This document shows positions 15,942-25,125 of a stretch of DNA of 64,000 nucleotides, piece after piece. The notes beneath the pieces are model-generated. The model was not told the DNA's origin. It saw only the letters and a list, made by a program, of their open reading frames with translations, and ran no database searches. The translations under genes were made by a program, and so were the position numbers. The first letter of the stretch is position 1. Each line of letters opens with the position of its first letter. The DNA is from Hymenobacter rigui (GTDB lineage: Bacteria > Bacteroidota > Bacteroidia > Cytophagales > Hymenobacteraceae), in NCBI RefSeq assembly GCF_003944715.1, contig NZ_RWIT01000011.1, positions 1-64,000 of the forward strand, in the 5' to 3' direction.

Positions 15942-17171
15942 CTACATATGTTCCAGCAACTCGTCGAAGGCGCGTAGCAGCTCGGCGCGACTCTCGGCGG
16001 GTTCGGCTTCCAGACGCTGCTCAAATACCTCCCGCTCCGTAAAGTCGTGCAGGCTGCGGGTCAGGGGCGTATCGGTGTCCTCGGCTTCACCCAAGGCCCG
16101 GAGCTTCACCAGGCGGAAGTGCCGCCGGGCCAGTACCTCCAGCTGGCGGCGGTCCAGCCCCCCAATGATGGCAAGTAGCGCCTCCGCCACTTCCAGCTGC
16201 GTCAGCTCGGAATGCACCTGCACATCGGCCCAGGCAGGCAGCAGGTAGCCAGTATTGTCGTACGTGGTCAGGCCCTGCGTCACCTCATCCAGGGTGCCAT
16301 GAAACCGCACCAGCCGCCGCACACTGGGCACCGGCAGGCTCACCAGCTCCTGCAGCTTGCCCGCCTGGAAATCCAGCAGCAGCACTTCCTTCGGGTGGTC
16401 TATTTCGGAGAAGGACAGGGCAATAGGGGAGCCGGAGTAGCGGATATGGTCCCGGCCGCCCACGCGCTGGGGGCGGTGCAGGTGGCCCAGCGCCACGTAA
16501 TCGAACACGACCGGAAAGTGGTCGGCGGTTACCTGGCCGAGGTTGCCCACGTGAATGGTGCGCTCCGAATCGGAGGGAGCGGCGCCGGCCGCGTAGAGGT
16601 GACCGGTAGCCAGCACGGGCAGCCCCAGGTCTTTCAGCTGCCACACGGTTTCCACGTCGGCTACGCGGGCGTAATGGTCGGCAATGCCCTGTTTGATGCG
16701 GGCCTCCCGTTCCTCGGCCGGTTCACCCGGCACCGAGAGTCGCACGTCCCGGTCGCGCAGAAAAGGTACGGCGCACACTACCAGCCCCGGTTTGCCTTGA
16801 GCATCGTCAAGCACCAGCACCTGCTCCTCAAAGCACTCGGGCACGCAGCCTACCACGTGCACCCGCAGGTGGCGCAGCAGCCGGGCCGGAGCATTCAAGG
16901 TGGCCGGCGAGTCGTGGTTGCCGCCCACCACCACAATGTCGTGGCACGGCGTCTGGCGCATGTTCAGCAGGAAGCTGTAGTACAGCTCCAGGGCTTGGTT
17001 GGAAGGGGAGCCGGTATCGAAGATGTCGCCGGCCACTACCAGCACTTCCACCTGCTGCTCGCGCACGGTCTGCACCAGCCAGTCCAGAAAATGGCGGTGC
17101 TCGTCGGTACGCTCGTTGCCCTGGATGAAGCGTTGACCTAGGTGCCAGTCGGCGGTGTGTAGTACGCGCAT
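15942..17171 (-). CDS. sbcD: Nuclease SbcCD subunit D
   Basis: A 409-residue Mre11-type nuclease. Phosphoesterase motifs are all visible: LHTADWHLGQ, VVAGDIFDTGSPS, VVVGGNHDSPA, LATGHLYAAG and YVALGHLHRPQ. The C-terminal capping domain is present (VSLPVPSVRRLVRF...). SbcD with the SMC-like ATPase SbcC cuts hairpins and processes double-strand ends. The usual downstream partner sbcC is not here: the gene that follows on this strand is the hybrid regulator. ATG at 17171 gives the standard N-terminus. Confidence 0.93.
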   Translation of the reverse strand: MRVLHTADWHLGQRFIQGNERTDEHRHFLDWLVQTVREQQVEVLVVAGDIFDTGSPSNQALELYYSFLLNMRQTPCHDIVVVGGNHDSPATLNAPARLLRHLRVHVVGCVPECFEEQVLVLDDAQGKPGLVVCAVPFLRDRDVRLSVPGEPAEEREARIKQGIADHYARVADVETVWQLKDLGLPVLATGHLYAAGAAPSDSERTIHVGNLGQVTADHFPVVFDYVALGHLHRPQRVGGRDHIRYSGSPIALSFSEIDHPKEVLLLDFQAGKLQELVSLPVPSVRRLVRFHGTLDEVTQGLTTYDNTGYLLPAWADVQVHSELTQLEVAEALLAIIGGLDRRQLEVLARRHFRLVKLRALGEAEDTDTPLTRSLHDFTEREVFEQRLEAEPAESRAELLRAFDELLEHM

Positions 17172-17228
17172 GGCAACGAAGATACTCAGGACCGCAGCAA
17201 GTTGGCAACCGGAAGGCCGGTGCCGGGT

Positions 17229-17591
17229 CTACTTCTGCCAGATGGTACGCTGGTATTCCGCCTTATCGAACGACTCGCCGTTGATAATGGTGTTGCCCGC
17301 AAAGCCACCCAGGAAGCCCAGCCGTTGGCAGTTTTCGCTAATTACTTGCGCGCTGCCGTCAGAAATGCAGCTGCCCTGGTCCAGTACGTACACCGTCTGG
17401 CCCTGAAACCGGTATTCCTTCACGCTGGCACCAATGGTGCGGTTATCAGTGGTGCAGGCCGCGCTCCGGGCAAACTCCTCGGTTTGCGTACGGATGCAGG
17501 TGGGGGTGTTTTTCGCAATGTCAACCTCGTCGCAGGCCGATACAAGGCTGCTGGCCGCTCCAGCCAGCAGGAAGTAAAGAATTCGTTTCAT
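17229..17591 (-). CDS. Small lipoprotein, DUF6970-like
   Basis: A 120-residue lipoprotein with leader MKRILYFLLAGAASSLVSAC (signal peptidase II site), which decides the ATG at 17591. The mature part has conserved-looking cysteines (TPTCIRTQ, AACTTD, GSCISDG, SENCQRLG) and the block VKEYRFQGQTVYVLDQGSC ... LGFLGGFAGNTIINGESF. This matches small secreted proteins of Bacteroidota that I associate with DUF6970; the function is unknown. It is probably on the periplasmic side of a membrane. A hairpin terminator separates it from the upstream rhodanese gene. Confidence 0.7.
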   Translation of the reverse strand: MKRILYFLLAGAASSLVSACDEVDIAKNTPTCIRTQTEEFARSAACTTDNRTIGASVKEYRFQGQTVYVLDQGSCISDGSAQVISENCQRLGFLGGFAGNTIINGESFDKAEYQRTIWQK

Positions 17592-17623
17592 ATACGGGAA
17601 ATAGCAAGGGTAGAGAAAGTAAA

Positions 17624-17654
17624 AAGACCAGAACCCGTGTAGGGCTCTGGTCTT
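17624..17654 (-). terminator. Hairpin terminator after the MBL/rhodanese gene
   Basis: AAGACCAGAACCC at 17624-17636 pairs with GGGCTCTGGTCTT at 17642-17654 (one G-U type mismatch). It lies 50 bases past the stop of the minus-strand gene at 17705 and is followed by a T-rich run on that strand. Confidence 0.7.
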
Positions 17655-17704
17655 GATAGGAGGGGGGCCACCCCGAAAAGGTTGCACGGCTACGCGACAG
17701 TGGC

Positions 17705-19087
17705 TTACGCGTGCGCCGATTGGGGCTGGAACGTGGCAATGGCCTCACCCAAATCGTATACGGGCACCTCGGCCGGCAGGGCGGCCTGCACAATGCTGGA
17801 GCCGGCGGCCGAGCGGTAGCCGCCGGCGCAGTGAATCAGTACGGGCTTATCGGTCGGGATTTCGTGGGCCCGTTCGCGTAGCTCCGGCAGCGGAATCACC
17901 AGCGCATTCTCAAAAACCGGCTGTTTGGCCTCGGCATAGTTGCGGATGTCCACGATGGTAAAATCGTGGGGCTGGTGGCGGACATGCTCTACCTCCACGG
18001 CCGGGCTGGTGGCGGGCAGTTCCCGGGGCGTCAGCAGAGCTCCTTTGATGTTGCCTTCGTAGCCAATTTTGGCCGCCTTGCGAATGACGGTATCCACGGC
18101 AATCTGCGAGTCGGCAATCAGGTAGAACGGTTCCGTGGGGCCCACTATCGAGCCCAGCCAGGTTTCAAACTTGCCGCCATCCATCAGGTTGATGGCACCG
18201 GGCACGTGGCCCTTGCGGAACTCGGCGGCCGGGCGGGTATCAATTACCACCACGCCGGGAGTCAGCGTGGCGTCGGGCTGCAGACGCGGCACGGCCCGGA
18301 TGCTGTCCTCGAACGGCAGCGCGCCCTGCTTGTTCAGGACCACATCGTGCCCAAAGTATTTGGGCATGAACGGCTGGTCTTCCAGCAGCACCTGGATAAA
18401 CTCCTCCTCCGACATCGGCTGGAGGGCGTAGTTGGTTTTTATTTCCTTGCCAATGGTACTGTCAAGGTCCGTGGAGGTGGTTTTGCCGCAAAGGGAGCCG
18501 GGGCCGTGGGCCGGGTACACCTTGGTAGTAGCGGGCAGGGTCATCAGCTTCAGGCGGGTGCTCTGGTACAGCTGCGCGGCCAGGGCCTCGCGGCTGTGGC
18601 CACCTACAATGTCCGATTCGCGGAGGTCAGGGCGGCCCACGTCGCCCACAAACAGGGTGTCGCCGGTAAATACAGCCCGGGTCTGGCCCAGGTCGTCGAT
18701 GAGCAGGATGCTGATGGAGTCGGGGGAGTGGCCGGGGGTGTTGATGGCGTGTAGCTCCACCGTGCCGAGGCTGATGCGCTGCCCGTCGTCGAAGGACTGA
18801 TGGGGGTAGCCGGCTTTCACCAGCTTGCTCACGTAGATGGTGGCACCGGTTTCCTGGGCAATTTCCAGGTGGCTGCTCACAAAATCGGCGTGGGGGTGGG
18901 TTTCGATGATGGCAATGATGGTTGCATCATGCTCATCGGCGAAGTCATAATACTGTTGCGGGTCGCGGGCCGGGTCGATGATGGCTACCTGGCGGCCGGA
19001 GCGGATGGCGTAGCTGGCGTGGGCCAGGCCTTTGTCGTAGAACTGCTGAATCTGTACCGAACCGGTACTACTGGGCAGAGGACTCAT
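17705..19087 (-). CDS. MBL-fold hydrolase with two rhodanese domains (persulfide dioxygenase-like)
   Basis: A 460-residue protein. The metallo-beta-lactamase domain (to about 240) has the metal motif ETHPHADFVSSHLE and later HTPGHSPDSISILL, FTGDTLFVGDVGRPDL and VYPAHGPGSLCG. Two rhodanese domains follow. The first (about 270-360) has ADSQ where the catalytic loop should be, so it lacks the Cys. The second (about 370-455) has an intact loop, HCAGGYRSA. Such fusions oxidise glutathione-persulfide-type substrates and transfer sulfane sulfur in sulfide detoxification. It is probably cytoplasmic, has no signal peptide and is transcribed alone. Confidence 0.9.
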   Translation of the reverse strand: MSPLPSSTGSVQIQQFYDKGLAHASYAIRSGRQVAIIDPARDPQQYYDFADEHDATIIAIIETHPHADFVSSHLEIAQETGATIYVSKLVKAGYPHQSFDDGQRISLGTVELHAINTPGHSPDSISILLIDDLGQTRAVFTGDTLFVGDVGRPDLRESDIVGGHSREALAAQLYQSTRLKLMTLPATTKVYPAHGPGSLCGKTTSTDLDSTIGKEIKTNYALQPMSEEEFIQVLLEDQPFMPKYFGHDVVLNKQGALPFEDSIRAVPRLQPDATLTPGVVVIDTRPAAEFRKGHVPGAINLMDGGKFETWLGSIVGPTEPFYLIADSQIAVDTVIRKAAKIGYEGNIKGALLTPRELPATSPAVEVEHVRHQPHDFTIVDIRNYAEAKQPVFENALVIPLPELRERAHEIPTDKPVLIHCAGGYRSAAGSSIVQAALPAEVPVYDLGEAIATFQPQSAHA

Positions 19088-19235
19088 GGGGTGTTGGATG
19101 TGGTGACTGCCGACCGGCCTGTGTTAACCTGACCAGGGGCGCATAGTTTCAAATATAGCTAACCAGCGTCTTTTACCAGCCCAACAGATCCTGAAAAGCT
19201 TGTGCCACCCGTTTGGGTAGCTCTTCAGTAAGTAA

Positions 19236-19264
19236 AAAGCCCCAACCTGTCAGGCTGGAGCTTT
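19236..19264 (-). terminator. Hairpin terminator
   Basis: AAAGCCCCAACCTG pairs with CAGGCTGGAGCTTT (12 of 14) between 19236 and 19264. It is 37 bases after the stop of the minus-strand gene at 19301. Confidence 0.6.
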
Positions 19265-19300
19265 ATAACAGAGAGTCAGTGTGATAAATTAGGTGCCGGG

Positions 19301-19717
19301 CTAGTTGACCCGGCGTTGCCGCACTTTGTCCATCCGGTCTTCGCGCAGCTGTGTATACTTTGTGTACTGGTCGGTGGTCAGCACCGCTTTTAGCTGCGCA
19401 TCATACTTCTCCTGCGTGGCTTTCAGATCCTGGCCCATGCCTTGGCGGCTACCGGCAGTGGTGTATTTATCGCGCAGGGTTTGCATTTCCTGCGCCTGAG
19501 CCAGCGCAATAGCCCGCACCTTGGGGGTTTGGTCGGCGGAGAGGGAAAGCTGCCTGGTGAGGTTCTGGGCCTGACGGTCGGCCCGCTGCTCGGGCGTCAG
19601 ATTCTGACGGTTCTGGTCCATGCCGTCGGGGCGGGGCAGGGGAGTAGCCGTGGTTTGGGCGGCGGCAGTACCAGCCAGGACGGTGGCTGCAAAAAGCAGC
19701 ACAAGCATCTTTTTCAT
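19301..19717 (-). CDS. Secreted helical protein, Spy/DUF4890-like
   Basis: A 138-residue protein with signal peptide (MKKMLVLLFAATVLAGTAAA). The mature part is charged and helical, with the pattern NLTPEQRADRQAQNLTRQLSLSADQ, a central helix ALAQAQEMQTLRDKYTT, and the end VLTTDQYTKYTQLREDRMDK. This LTPEQ...LTTDQ layout resembles periplasmic Spy/CpxP-type chaperone-like proteins and the DUF4890 family of Bacteroidota. A stress-related periplasmic role is plausible but inferred. It stands alone between two terminators. Confidence 0.75.
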   Translation of the reverse strand: MKKMLVLLFAATVLAGTAAAQTTATPLPRPDGMDQNRQNLTPEQRADRQAQNLTRQLSLSADQTPKVRAIALAQAQEMQTLRDKYTTAGSRQGMGQDLKATQEKYDAQLKAVLTTDQYTKYTQLREDRMDKVRQRRVN

Positions 19718-19930
19718 CGGGAAGGAGTCTGTGGGTGAACGTGTAGCAGATTAGAGGCTGCCGGGGGCGGCGGGTTTAATTGGGCATGAAAACCGGTCAC
19801 TTGCGGTTCGGCCCGTCACGGCAATCAGTCAAAACGCCTATATTCGGGCCACGTAGCTGCTTGCAGGTAGCTTTTCTTGCAAATTTTATAATCACCTTCT
19901 CACCTTTTCCTTTTTCTCTCATCAACCTGT

Positions 19931-21517
19931 ATGGCAAATATTTTCGCCAAAAAACCGCTGGCCCAGCTGCTGGGCGAAGCCAACTCCTCCGGAGAAGGCT
20001 CGCTAAAGCGCACCCTGGGCGCGGGTAACCTTGTAGCCCTGGGCGTAGGGGCCATCATCGGGGCCGGTCTGTTTGTGCGCACCGCTGCTGCCGCCGCCCA
20101 GGCCTCGGGACCGGGTGTTACGCTGGCTTTCATCGTGGCGGCCATTGGCTGCGCCTTTGCCGGCCTGTGCTACGCCGAGTTTGCTGCCATGATTCCCATT
20201 GCCGGCTCGGCCTACACCTATGCTTACACGACCATGGGTGAGTTTGTGGCCTGGGTTATCGGCTGGGCTCTGATTATGGAGTACGCGCTGGGCGCGGCCA
20301 CCGTGAGTATTGCCTGGAGCGAGTACCTGAACAAGCTCTTGGAGGCGTTCCATATGTCACCGATATCCTACGAGCTGAGCCACTCACCCTTCGAAAGCGC
20401 CGCCGTTGATGGCGTCATGCACAGCGGCATCATCAACCTGCCCGCTTTGCTGGTTATCGTGGCCCTGTCGCTGCTGCTGATCAAAGGCACCCAGGAGTCG
20501 GCGCTGTTCAACGCCGTGGTGGTTTTTCTGAAAGTGGCCATCGTGCTGGTATTCATTGCCGTAGGCTGGCAGTTCATCAACCCCTCCAACCACGAGCCCT
20601 ACCTGATTCCGGAAAACGCTGAGCCCGTGAAAAACGCGGCCGGTGCCGTAGTACGCGAGTACACGGCCTGGAACAAGCACGGCTGGGGCGGTATTCTGGG
20701 TGGCGCGGCCATTGTGTTCTTTGCCTTCATCGGGTTTGATGCCGTATCCACGGCCGCCCAGGAAGCCAAAAACCCCAAGCGCGACATGCCCATCGGTATT
20801 CTCGGCTCTCTGGCCGTGTGCACCGTGCTTTACATCCTGTTCGGCCACGTGCTGACGGGCGTTGCCAACTGGCGCGAGTTTGCCGACCCCGCCAAGGGGG
20901 GCGAGGCATCGGTTACCTACGCTATTAAGGCCCACATGCCCGGCTACGAGTGGCTGGGTACGGCCGTAACCATGGCCATTCTGCTGGGCTTCTCCTCGGT
21001 AATTCTGGTAATGCTCATGGGGCAGAGCCGCGTGTTCTTCTCCATGGCTAAAGACGGTCTGATGCCGAGGGCCTTCTCGGAACTGCACCCCAAATTCCAC
21101 ACGCCCTATAAGTCGAACCTGGCTCTGCTGGTGTTTGTGGGCGCGTTTGCCGCTTTCGTACCCGGCTCCCTGGCCGGCGACCTGACCTCGTTCGGTACGC
21201 TGCTGGCCTTCGTGCTGGTATCGGCCGGTGTGTGGATCATGCGTAAATCGGACCCCGCACAGCCGCGCCCGTTCCGCGCCCCACTTTCCTCGCCCTCGTT
21301 CCCGCTGGTGCCCATCCTGGGTATGCTGGTGTGTCTGGGTATGATTGTGGCCCTGGATGCCTTCACGCTGAAAGTGGCCCTGGGCTGGATGCTGCTGGGC
21401 TTCATCGTGTACTTCATCTACGGCAAGAAGAACTCCAAGCTGCAGCAAGGCATCGTAGTGGTGCCTACTGAGATGGAAGAGCAGGCCTTTATTGAACCAG
21501 ACCGCAAGAACGCCTAA
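19931..21517 (+). CDS. APC-family cationic amino acid permease
   Basis: A 528-residue membrane protein. The segment GAGNLVALGVGAIIGAGLFVRTAAAAA is the helix 1 consensus of amino acid permeases, and FFAFIGFDAVSTAAQEAKNPKRDMPIGI is the CAT-type (YhdG-like) signature of helix 6. About 12-14 hydrophobic helices follow. It should import amino acids such as arginine or lysine by proton coupling or exchange. A ~190-base gap precedes it and a strong terminator follows, so it is a single-gene unit. Confidence 0.92.
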   Translation: MANIFAKKPLAQLLGEANSSGEGSLKRTLGAGNLVALGVGAIIGAGLFVRTAAAAAQASGPGVTLAFIVAAIGCAFAGLCYAEFAAMIPIAGSAYTYAYTTMGEFVAWVIGWALIMEYALGAATVSIAWSEYLNKLLEAFHMSPISYELSHSPFESAAVDGVMHSGIINLPALLVIVALSLLLIKGTQESALFNAVVVFLKVAIVLVFIAVGWQFINPSNHEPYLIPENAEPVKNAAGAVVREYTAWNKHGWGGILGGAAIVFFAFIGFDAVSTAAQEAKNPKRDMPIGILGSLAVCTVLYILFGHVLTGVANWREFADPAKGGEASVTYAIKAHMPGYEWLGTAVTMAILLGFSSVILVMLMGQSRVFFSMAKDGLMPRAFSELHPKFHTPYKSNLALLVFVGAFAAFVPGSLAGDLTSFGTLLAFVLVSAGVWIMRKSDPAQPRPFRAPLSSPSFPLVPILGMLVCLGMIVALDAFTLKVALGWMLLGFIVYFIYGKKNSKLQQGIVVVPTEMEEQAFIEPDRKNA

Positions 21518-21535
21518 AAAGTAGGTTTACATGCC

Positions 21536-21575
21536 TGCAAAACGCCCCGTCGGAGTTCCGGCGGGGCGTTTTGCA
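21536..21575 (+). terminator. Hairpin terminator after the APC permease
   Basis: TGCAAAACGCCCCG (21536-21549) pairs exactly with CGGGGCGTTTTGCA (21562-21575), 18 bases after the permease stop. Confidence 0.85.
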
Positions 21576-21647
21576 TACTGGCTCCCGCCCAGTTGTGTTG
21601 TGCCTGGAAACCCTATAGCTTAGAGGCTGAATCATTCACTTCTGCCA

Positions 21648-23486
21648 ATGCCCCGACTTCTACTGGCTGTGATATGCTGTAGCATGGTGCACCTGGCCTG
21701 GGGAGCGTCTCCCAGTTCCCGGGCCGATAGTCTGCAACGGCTGCTTTCCACCTCGCGCCCCGATACCAACCGGGTGAGAATACTCATTCAGCTGGCCTGG
21801 GAGCGTACCGACGACAACCCGCTGAAAGGGGTGGAGTACGGGCAGCAGGGAGTGAGGCTGGCGCGGCAGCTGCACTTCCGCTCAGGCGAATGTCGGGCGC
21901 TGTTGATGCTGGGGTGGGCCTTTATGCGCACGGGCAACTATGCCACGGCCATCCAGACGCAGGTGACGGCCCGGCGGCTGGCCGAAAGCATCGGCTACGC
22001 CGGAGGGGTGATTCATGCCGACAATGCCATGGGCTATGCTCACCTGGAGCAGGGCAACCGGCAATTGTCGTTGCGCTATTTCCGCCGGGCCGTTGGGCAG
22101 GCAGAACGCTACCACGATACGGTACTGCTCACGCCTATTCTGGGCAACATTGGGCGGGCCCATCTGGAGCTGGGCCGCCCCGACTCGGCCTGGTATTACA
22201 CCTGGCGCGGGTACCAGCTGGACCTGGAGCAGCAGGATGTACACAGTGAAATAGGCGACCTGTCCATTCTGGGTGATATTGAGGCCCGGCGTGGGCACAT
22301 CCATCAGGCCCGCTACTTTTATCAGCAGGCTATCAGCCGGGCGGTGGGTATGCCGGTATCCTATGCCATCAGTCGGGCATACCTGGGGTTGGCACGGCTG
22401 GTGCGCAACCAGCAGCCCGCGGCAGCCATGCAGTACGCCCGGCAGGCCCTGGCCGCCGGTAAAGCCGGCCGCTACGCCAAAGGCGTGTTTGAGGCCAGTG
22501 ACTATCTGGCTGATTTATATGCCGACACCGGCAGTAATGCGGAGGCCTACCGCTATCTGCGGGCCGCTGCTGCCACCCGCGACAGTCTGTTCAGTCAGTC
22601 CCGCATGGCACAAGTGCAGGCCCTGAGCTTCAGCGAAGAACTCCACCAGCAGAAGCTGGCTGAGGAAGGAGAGCGGGCTGCGGCCCGCCGATGGCAGTTT
22701 ATTCTGGCCCTCGCCCTGGCCGGGGCCGTGCTGACGGCAATAGTGGGCTATCTGCTCATCAGCCGCCGGCACCTGCGCCGGGAGGTGGAGTTTGTGCAGG
22801 AGCGGCAGCGGATGGAACGAAGTCATTCCCGGGCTATTCTGGATGCGGAGCAGAACGAGCGCCGCCGGGTAGGGGCCGACCTGCATGATAGTGTGGGCCA
22901 GCTGCTGAGCGCCGCCAAGATGACGCTGGGAGCCTTGCGCCGCCGCCTGCCCCTTACTGATACGGTGCATCAGGAACTGTTTGGCAACTCTATGGATATG
23001 CTGGATGAGGCCGTACGGGAGGTGCGCAGTATCTCACACAACCTGGTACCTACCACTTTTACGCGCCACGGGCTGGTGCAGGCGGTACGCTGCCTGCTCG
23101 ACCGGCTGGCGCTGGGGCCGCGCCAGCTACAGATTCAACTCGAAGTAAATGGTCTGCAGGACCACCAGCTGGATTCCACGCTGGAGAATATTCTATTCCG
23201 GATTCTACAGGAGCTCATCCATAATGTGACCAAGCACGCGCAGGCCACCGAGCTGACGGTGCAACTAAGTTGCCAGCAGGAAGAGCTTCAAATCAGCATT
23301 ATCGATAATGGCGTGGGCTTCAATCCGGCCGCGCAGCACGAGAACGTGGGCATTGGGTTGCGCAACGTGGCCAGCCGGGTCGCGTACCTGCACGGCGAGT
23401 TTGCCATTCACTCAACTACGGGGGGCGGCACCTGTACTATCCTCAAAATCCCGTTGCGTATGGGCGCAACAGCTGTTTTGGTGTAA
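21648..23486 (+). CDS. TPR-containing sensor histidine kinase, NarX/DegS type
   Basis: A 612-residue membrane kinase. Signal peptide MPRLLLAVICCSMVHLAWG; a helical TPR region from about 30 to 340 that would lie in the periplasm; one membrane helix (FILALALAGAVLTAIVGYLLI); a coiled segment; the HisKA_3 box NERRRVGADLHDSVGQLLSA with the phospho-His in DLHDS; and the HATPase motifs ELIHNVTKHAQA, DNGVGFNP and GIGLRNVASRV. It phosphorylates a NarL-type regulator, which is encoded 149 bases downstream. The signal is unknown. TPR kinases of this design are common in Bacteroidota. Confidence 0.92.
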   Translation: MPRLLLAVICCSMVHLAWGASPSSRADSLQRLLSTSRPDTNRVRILIQLAWERTDDNPLKGVEYGQQGVRLARQLHFRSGECRALLMLGWAFMRTGNYATAIQTQVTARRLAESIGYAGGVIHADNAMGYAHLEQGNRQLSLRYFRRAVGQAERYHDTVLLTPILGNIGRAHLELGRPDSAWYYTWRGYQLDLEQQDVHSEIGDLSILGDIEARRGHIHQARYFYQQAISRAVGMPVSYAISRAYLGLARLVRNQQPAAAMQYARQALAAGKAGRYAKGVFEASDYLADLYADTGSNAEAYRYLRAAAATRDSLFSQSRMAQVQALSFSEELHQQKLAEEGERAAARRWQFILALALAGAVLTAIVGYLLISRRHLRREVEFVQERQRMERSHSRAILDAEQNERRRVGADLHDSVGQLLSAAKMTLGALRRRLPLTDTVHQELFGNSMDMLDEAVREVRSISHNLVPTTFTRHGLVQAVRCLLDRLALGPRQLQIQLEVNGLQDHQLDSTLENILFRILQELIHNVTKHAQATELTVQLSCQQEELQISIIDNGVGFNPAAQHENVGIGLRNVASRVAYLHGEFAIHSTTGGGTCTILKIPLRMGATAVLV

Positions 23487-23635
23487 ATTTACCGTCCCGG
23501 CTGCCGGAAGACTACTGGATTTCAGAGTCTATATTGGATTTTGCTATATTTAGTAAGGAATATAATTACAGTATCTTTCTACACTTGCTCAGACCTGCTA
23601 CCGGGTCGTTTCGCTTCTTCTGCATCCCACACCGT

Positions 23636-24304
23636 ATGACACTTCCCGTACCTGAACTGGAAACCATTCCCGTACTGCTGGTCGACGACCATCCGGTAAT
23701 TGTGGAGGGTATCAAGATGATGCTACGCCCCGAAACCGATTTGCAGGTGGTGCTGCAGGCCCACAGCGGTGCCGACGCACTACGGCTGCTGCCTGCCCAT
23801 CCGGAAATCCGGGTGGCTGTGCTGGACCTGAATATGCCCGAAATGACGGGCGTAGAGCTGGCTCGCGCCATCCGTACAACCTGGCCCACCATCCGCGTGC
23901 TTATTCTGAGCATGTTTCATGACCACGCCACCGTGGCCGAAGTGCTGGAAGCAGGGGGCTCGGGCTACATCCTGAAAACCGCCAGTCGGGCGGAGCTGAG
24001 CACGGCTATCCGGCAGGTCGCCGCCGGCCAGAACTATTTCAGCCAGGATGTTGCCGATACCCTGCTGCAGAACCTACAGATTCCGGCCTCCATTCAGGCC
24101 CGGCGCGCCGTAGAGCTGACTGGCCGGGAACAGGAAATTCTACAGCTGATTGCCCGTGAGTATTCAAACCAGGACATAGCTGAGGCCTTATTTATTAGTG
24201 AGCGGACGGTGGAAACGCACCGCCGTAACCTGTTCACTAAAACCAATTCCAAATCGGTGGTAGGACTCATTCAATATGCCCTTCGGTACAAGTTAATACC
24301 ATAA
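23636..24304 (+). CDS. NarL/LuxR-family response regulator
   Basis: A 222-residue regulator. The receiver has VLLVDDHPVIVEGI, the phospho-acceptor in AVLDLNMPEMTG, LILSMF and YILKTASRAEL. The LuxR-type DNA-binding domain begins ELTGREQEILQLIAREYSNQDIAEALFISERTVETHRRNLFTKT. ATG at 23636 is used rather than the longer frame from 23534, which would add unrelated sequence. It is the cognate partner of the TPR kinase just upstream. Target genes are unknown. Confidence 0.93.
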   Translation: MTLPVPELETIPVLLVDDHPVIVEGIKMMLRPETDLQVVLQAHSGADALRLLPAHPEIRVAVLDLNMPEMTGVELARAIRTTWPTIRVLILSMFHDHATVAEVLEAGGSGYILKTASRAELSTAIRQVAAGQNYFSQDVADTLLQNLQIPASIQARRAVELTGREQEILQLIAREYSNQDIAEALFISERTVETHRRNLFTKTNSKSVVGLIQYALRYKLIP

Positions 24305-24739
24305 TATATTATATAGTTTATAGAGTCATTGTAGAAGTTGGCAGAGCATTGGCAGTGATAAAAACCGGGAAGCAGACCCCGATGAGGTCAGTGAGCTTAG
24401 AAAAGCAACGAAGCCAGTAGGTAGCTTCTAAAGTTAATGGTGGGCGGCCTGTAAAGAGAGCTACAGGCACTGTATAAGCGTTTTAAGGAAAAATGACAAC
24501 GGTACTGCGACAGTGCTGGGAAACGCTGTATCCGTACTGGTACGGAGATAAAAATCAGGGCTGCTACTTATTTACTTGTATTGGGTAAAAAATATACCTT
24601 AGCATCGTTCAATCAAATGATAATATCTTTATATTACATCAATCAAATAGTGCAGTAGCTCGCTCTTTCTCAGTTGTTTTCACTCTCACCTCATTTTGCA
24701 GCCGTGTCGAAACATTTAACCCCTAACGAAAAGCAGACC
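24305..24739. other. AT-rich intergenic region without a recognisable gene
   Basis: There are 435 bases between the response regulator and a small ORF. The ends are AT-rich, including an ATAATATATTAT palindrome at the left edge. A 7-bp inverted repeat TCCGTAC-TG-GTACGGA lies at 24531-24546. I see no terminator directly after the regulator, no credible ORF and no tRNA. It could be a long leader or small-RNA locus for the gene that follows. Confidence 0.4.
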
Positions 24740-24934
24740 ATGCCATCAAAAATCCTCTCCTTCATCTGCCATGTACCCGGAATGGCTCCTGGTACTTATC
24801 CAGCCGTTCCAACCACAACCAGCACCCATAAGTCTGTAGAGCGCCGGGCCGAACCAAAACAGGCCGGTGGCCACTTCACGGCTATCTATGAAAACGACCG
24901 GTTTGTACGGTTTAAGTACATCAACAACAACTAG
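24740..24934 (+). CDS. Small hypothetical protein (64 residues)
   Basis: A short ORF, MPSKILSFICHVPGMAPG..., with a Pro/Thr-rich middle and a basic/aromatic tail (FTAIYENDRFVRFKYINNN). No signal peptide or membrane segment is evident. It is supported mainly by codon use and position: it follows a 435-base leader and precedes a good terminator at 25022. An in-frame start at 24674 would add 22 residues. It resembles no family I know. Confidence 0.45.
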   Translation: MPSKILSFICHVPGMAPGTYPAVPTTTSTHKSVERRAEPKQAGGHFTAIYENDRFVRFKYINNN

Positions 24935-25021
24935 GAAGCACCTGCATCGGTAGCTCTTCTGGGCAAAACGGCGGGCGGCCGTGGTTGCGCGGGAGCACAG
25001 AGTATAGGCTTTCGTACCAAG

Positions 25022-25059
25022 AGGCGCTGCACTTTCGTTAGAGAAGGCAGCGCCTTTTG
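25022..25059 (+). terminator. Hairpin terminator with T-tract
   Basis: AGGCGCTGC (25022-25030) pairs with GCAGCGCCT (25047-25055), followed by TTT. It lies downstream of the small ORF ending at 24934. Confidence 0.75.
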
Positions 25060-25125
25060 CGTGGTAGTCGGTACCGGGCCCGGCATTTCGCCTAACTTGC
25101 GCCCCGGTTCATCCGTTTTGCGTGC

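Noticed and set aside
15152..16042. 296-residue plus-strand ORF opposite the hybrid regulator and sbcD
   Set aside because: It spans parts of two well-supported minus-strand genes and shows Arg/Pro-rich shadow composition without any domain.
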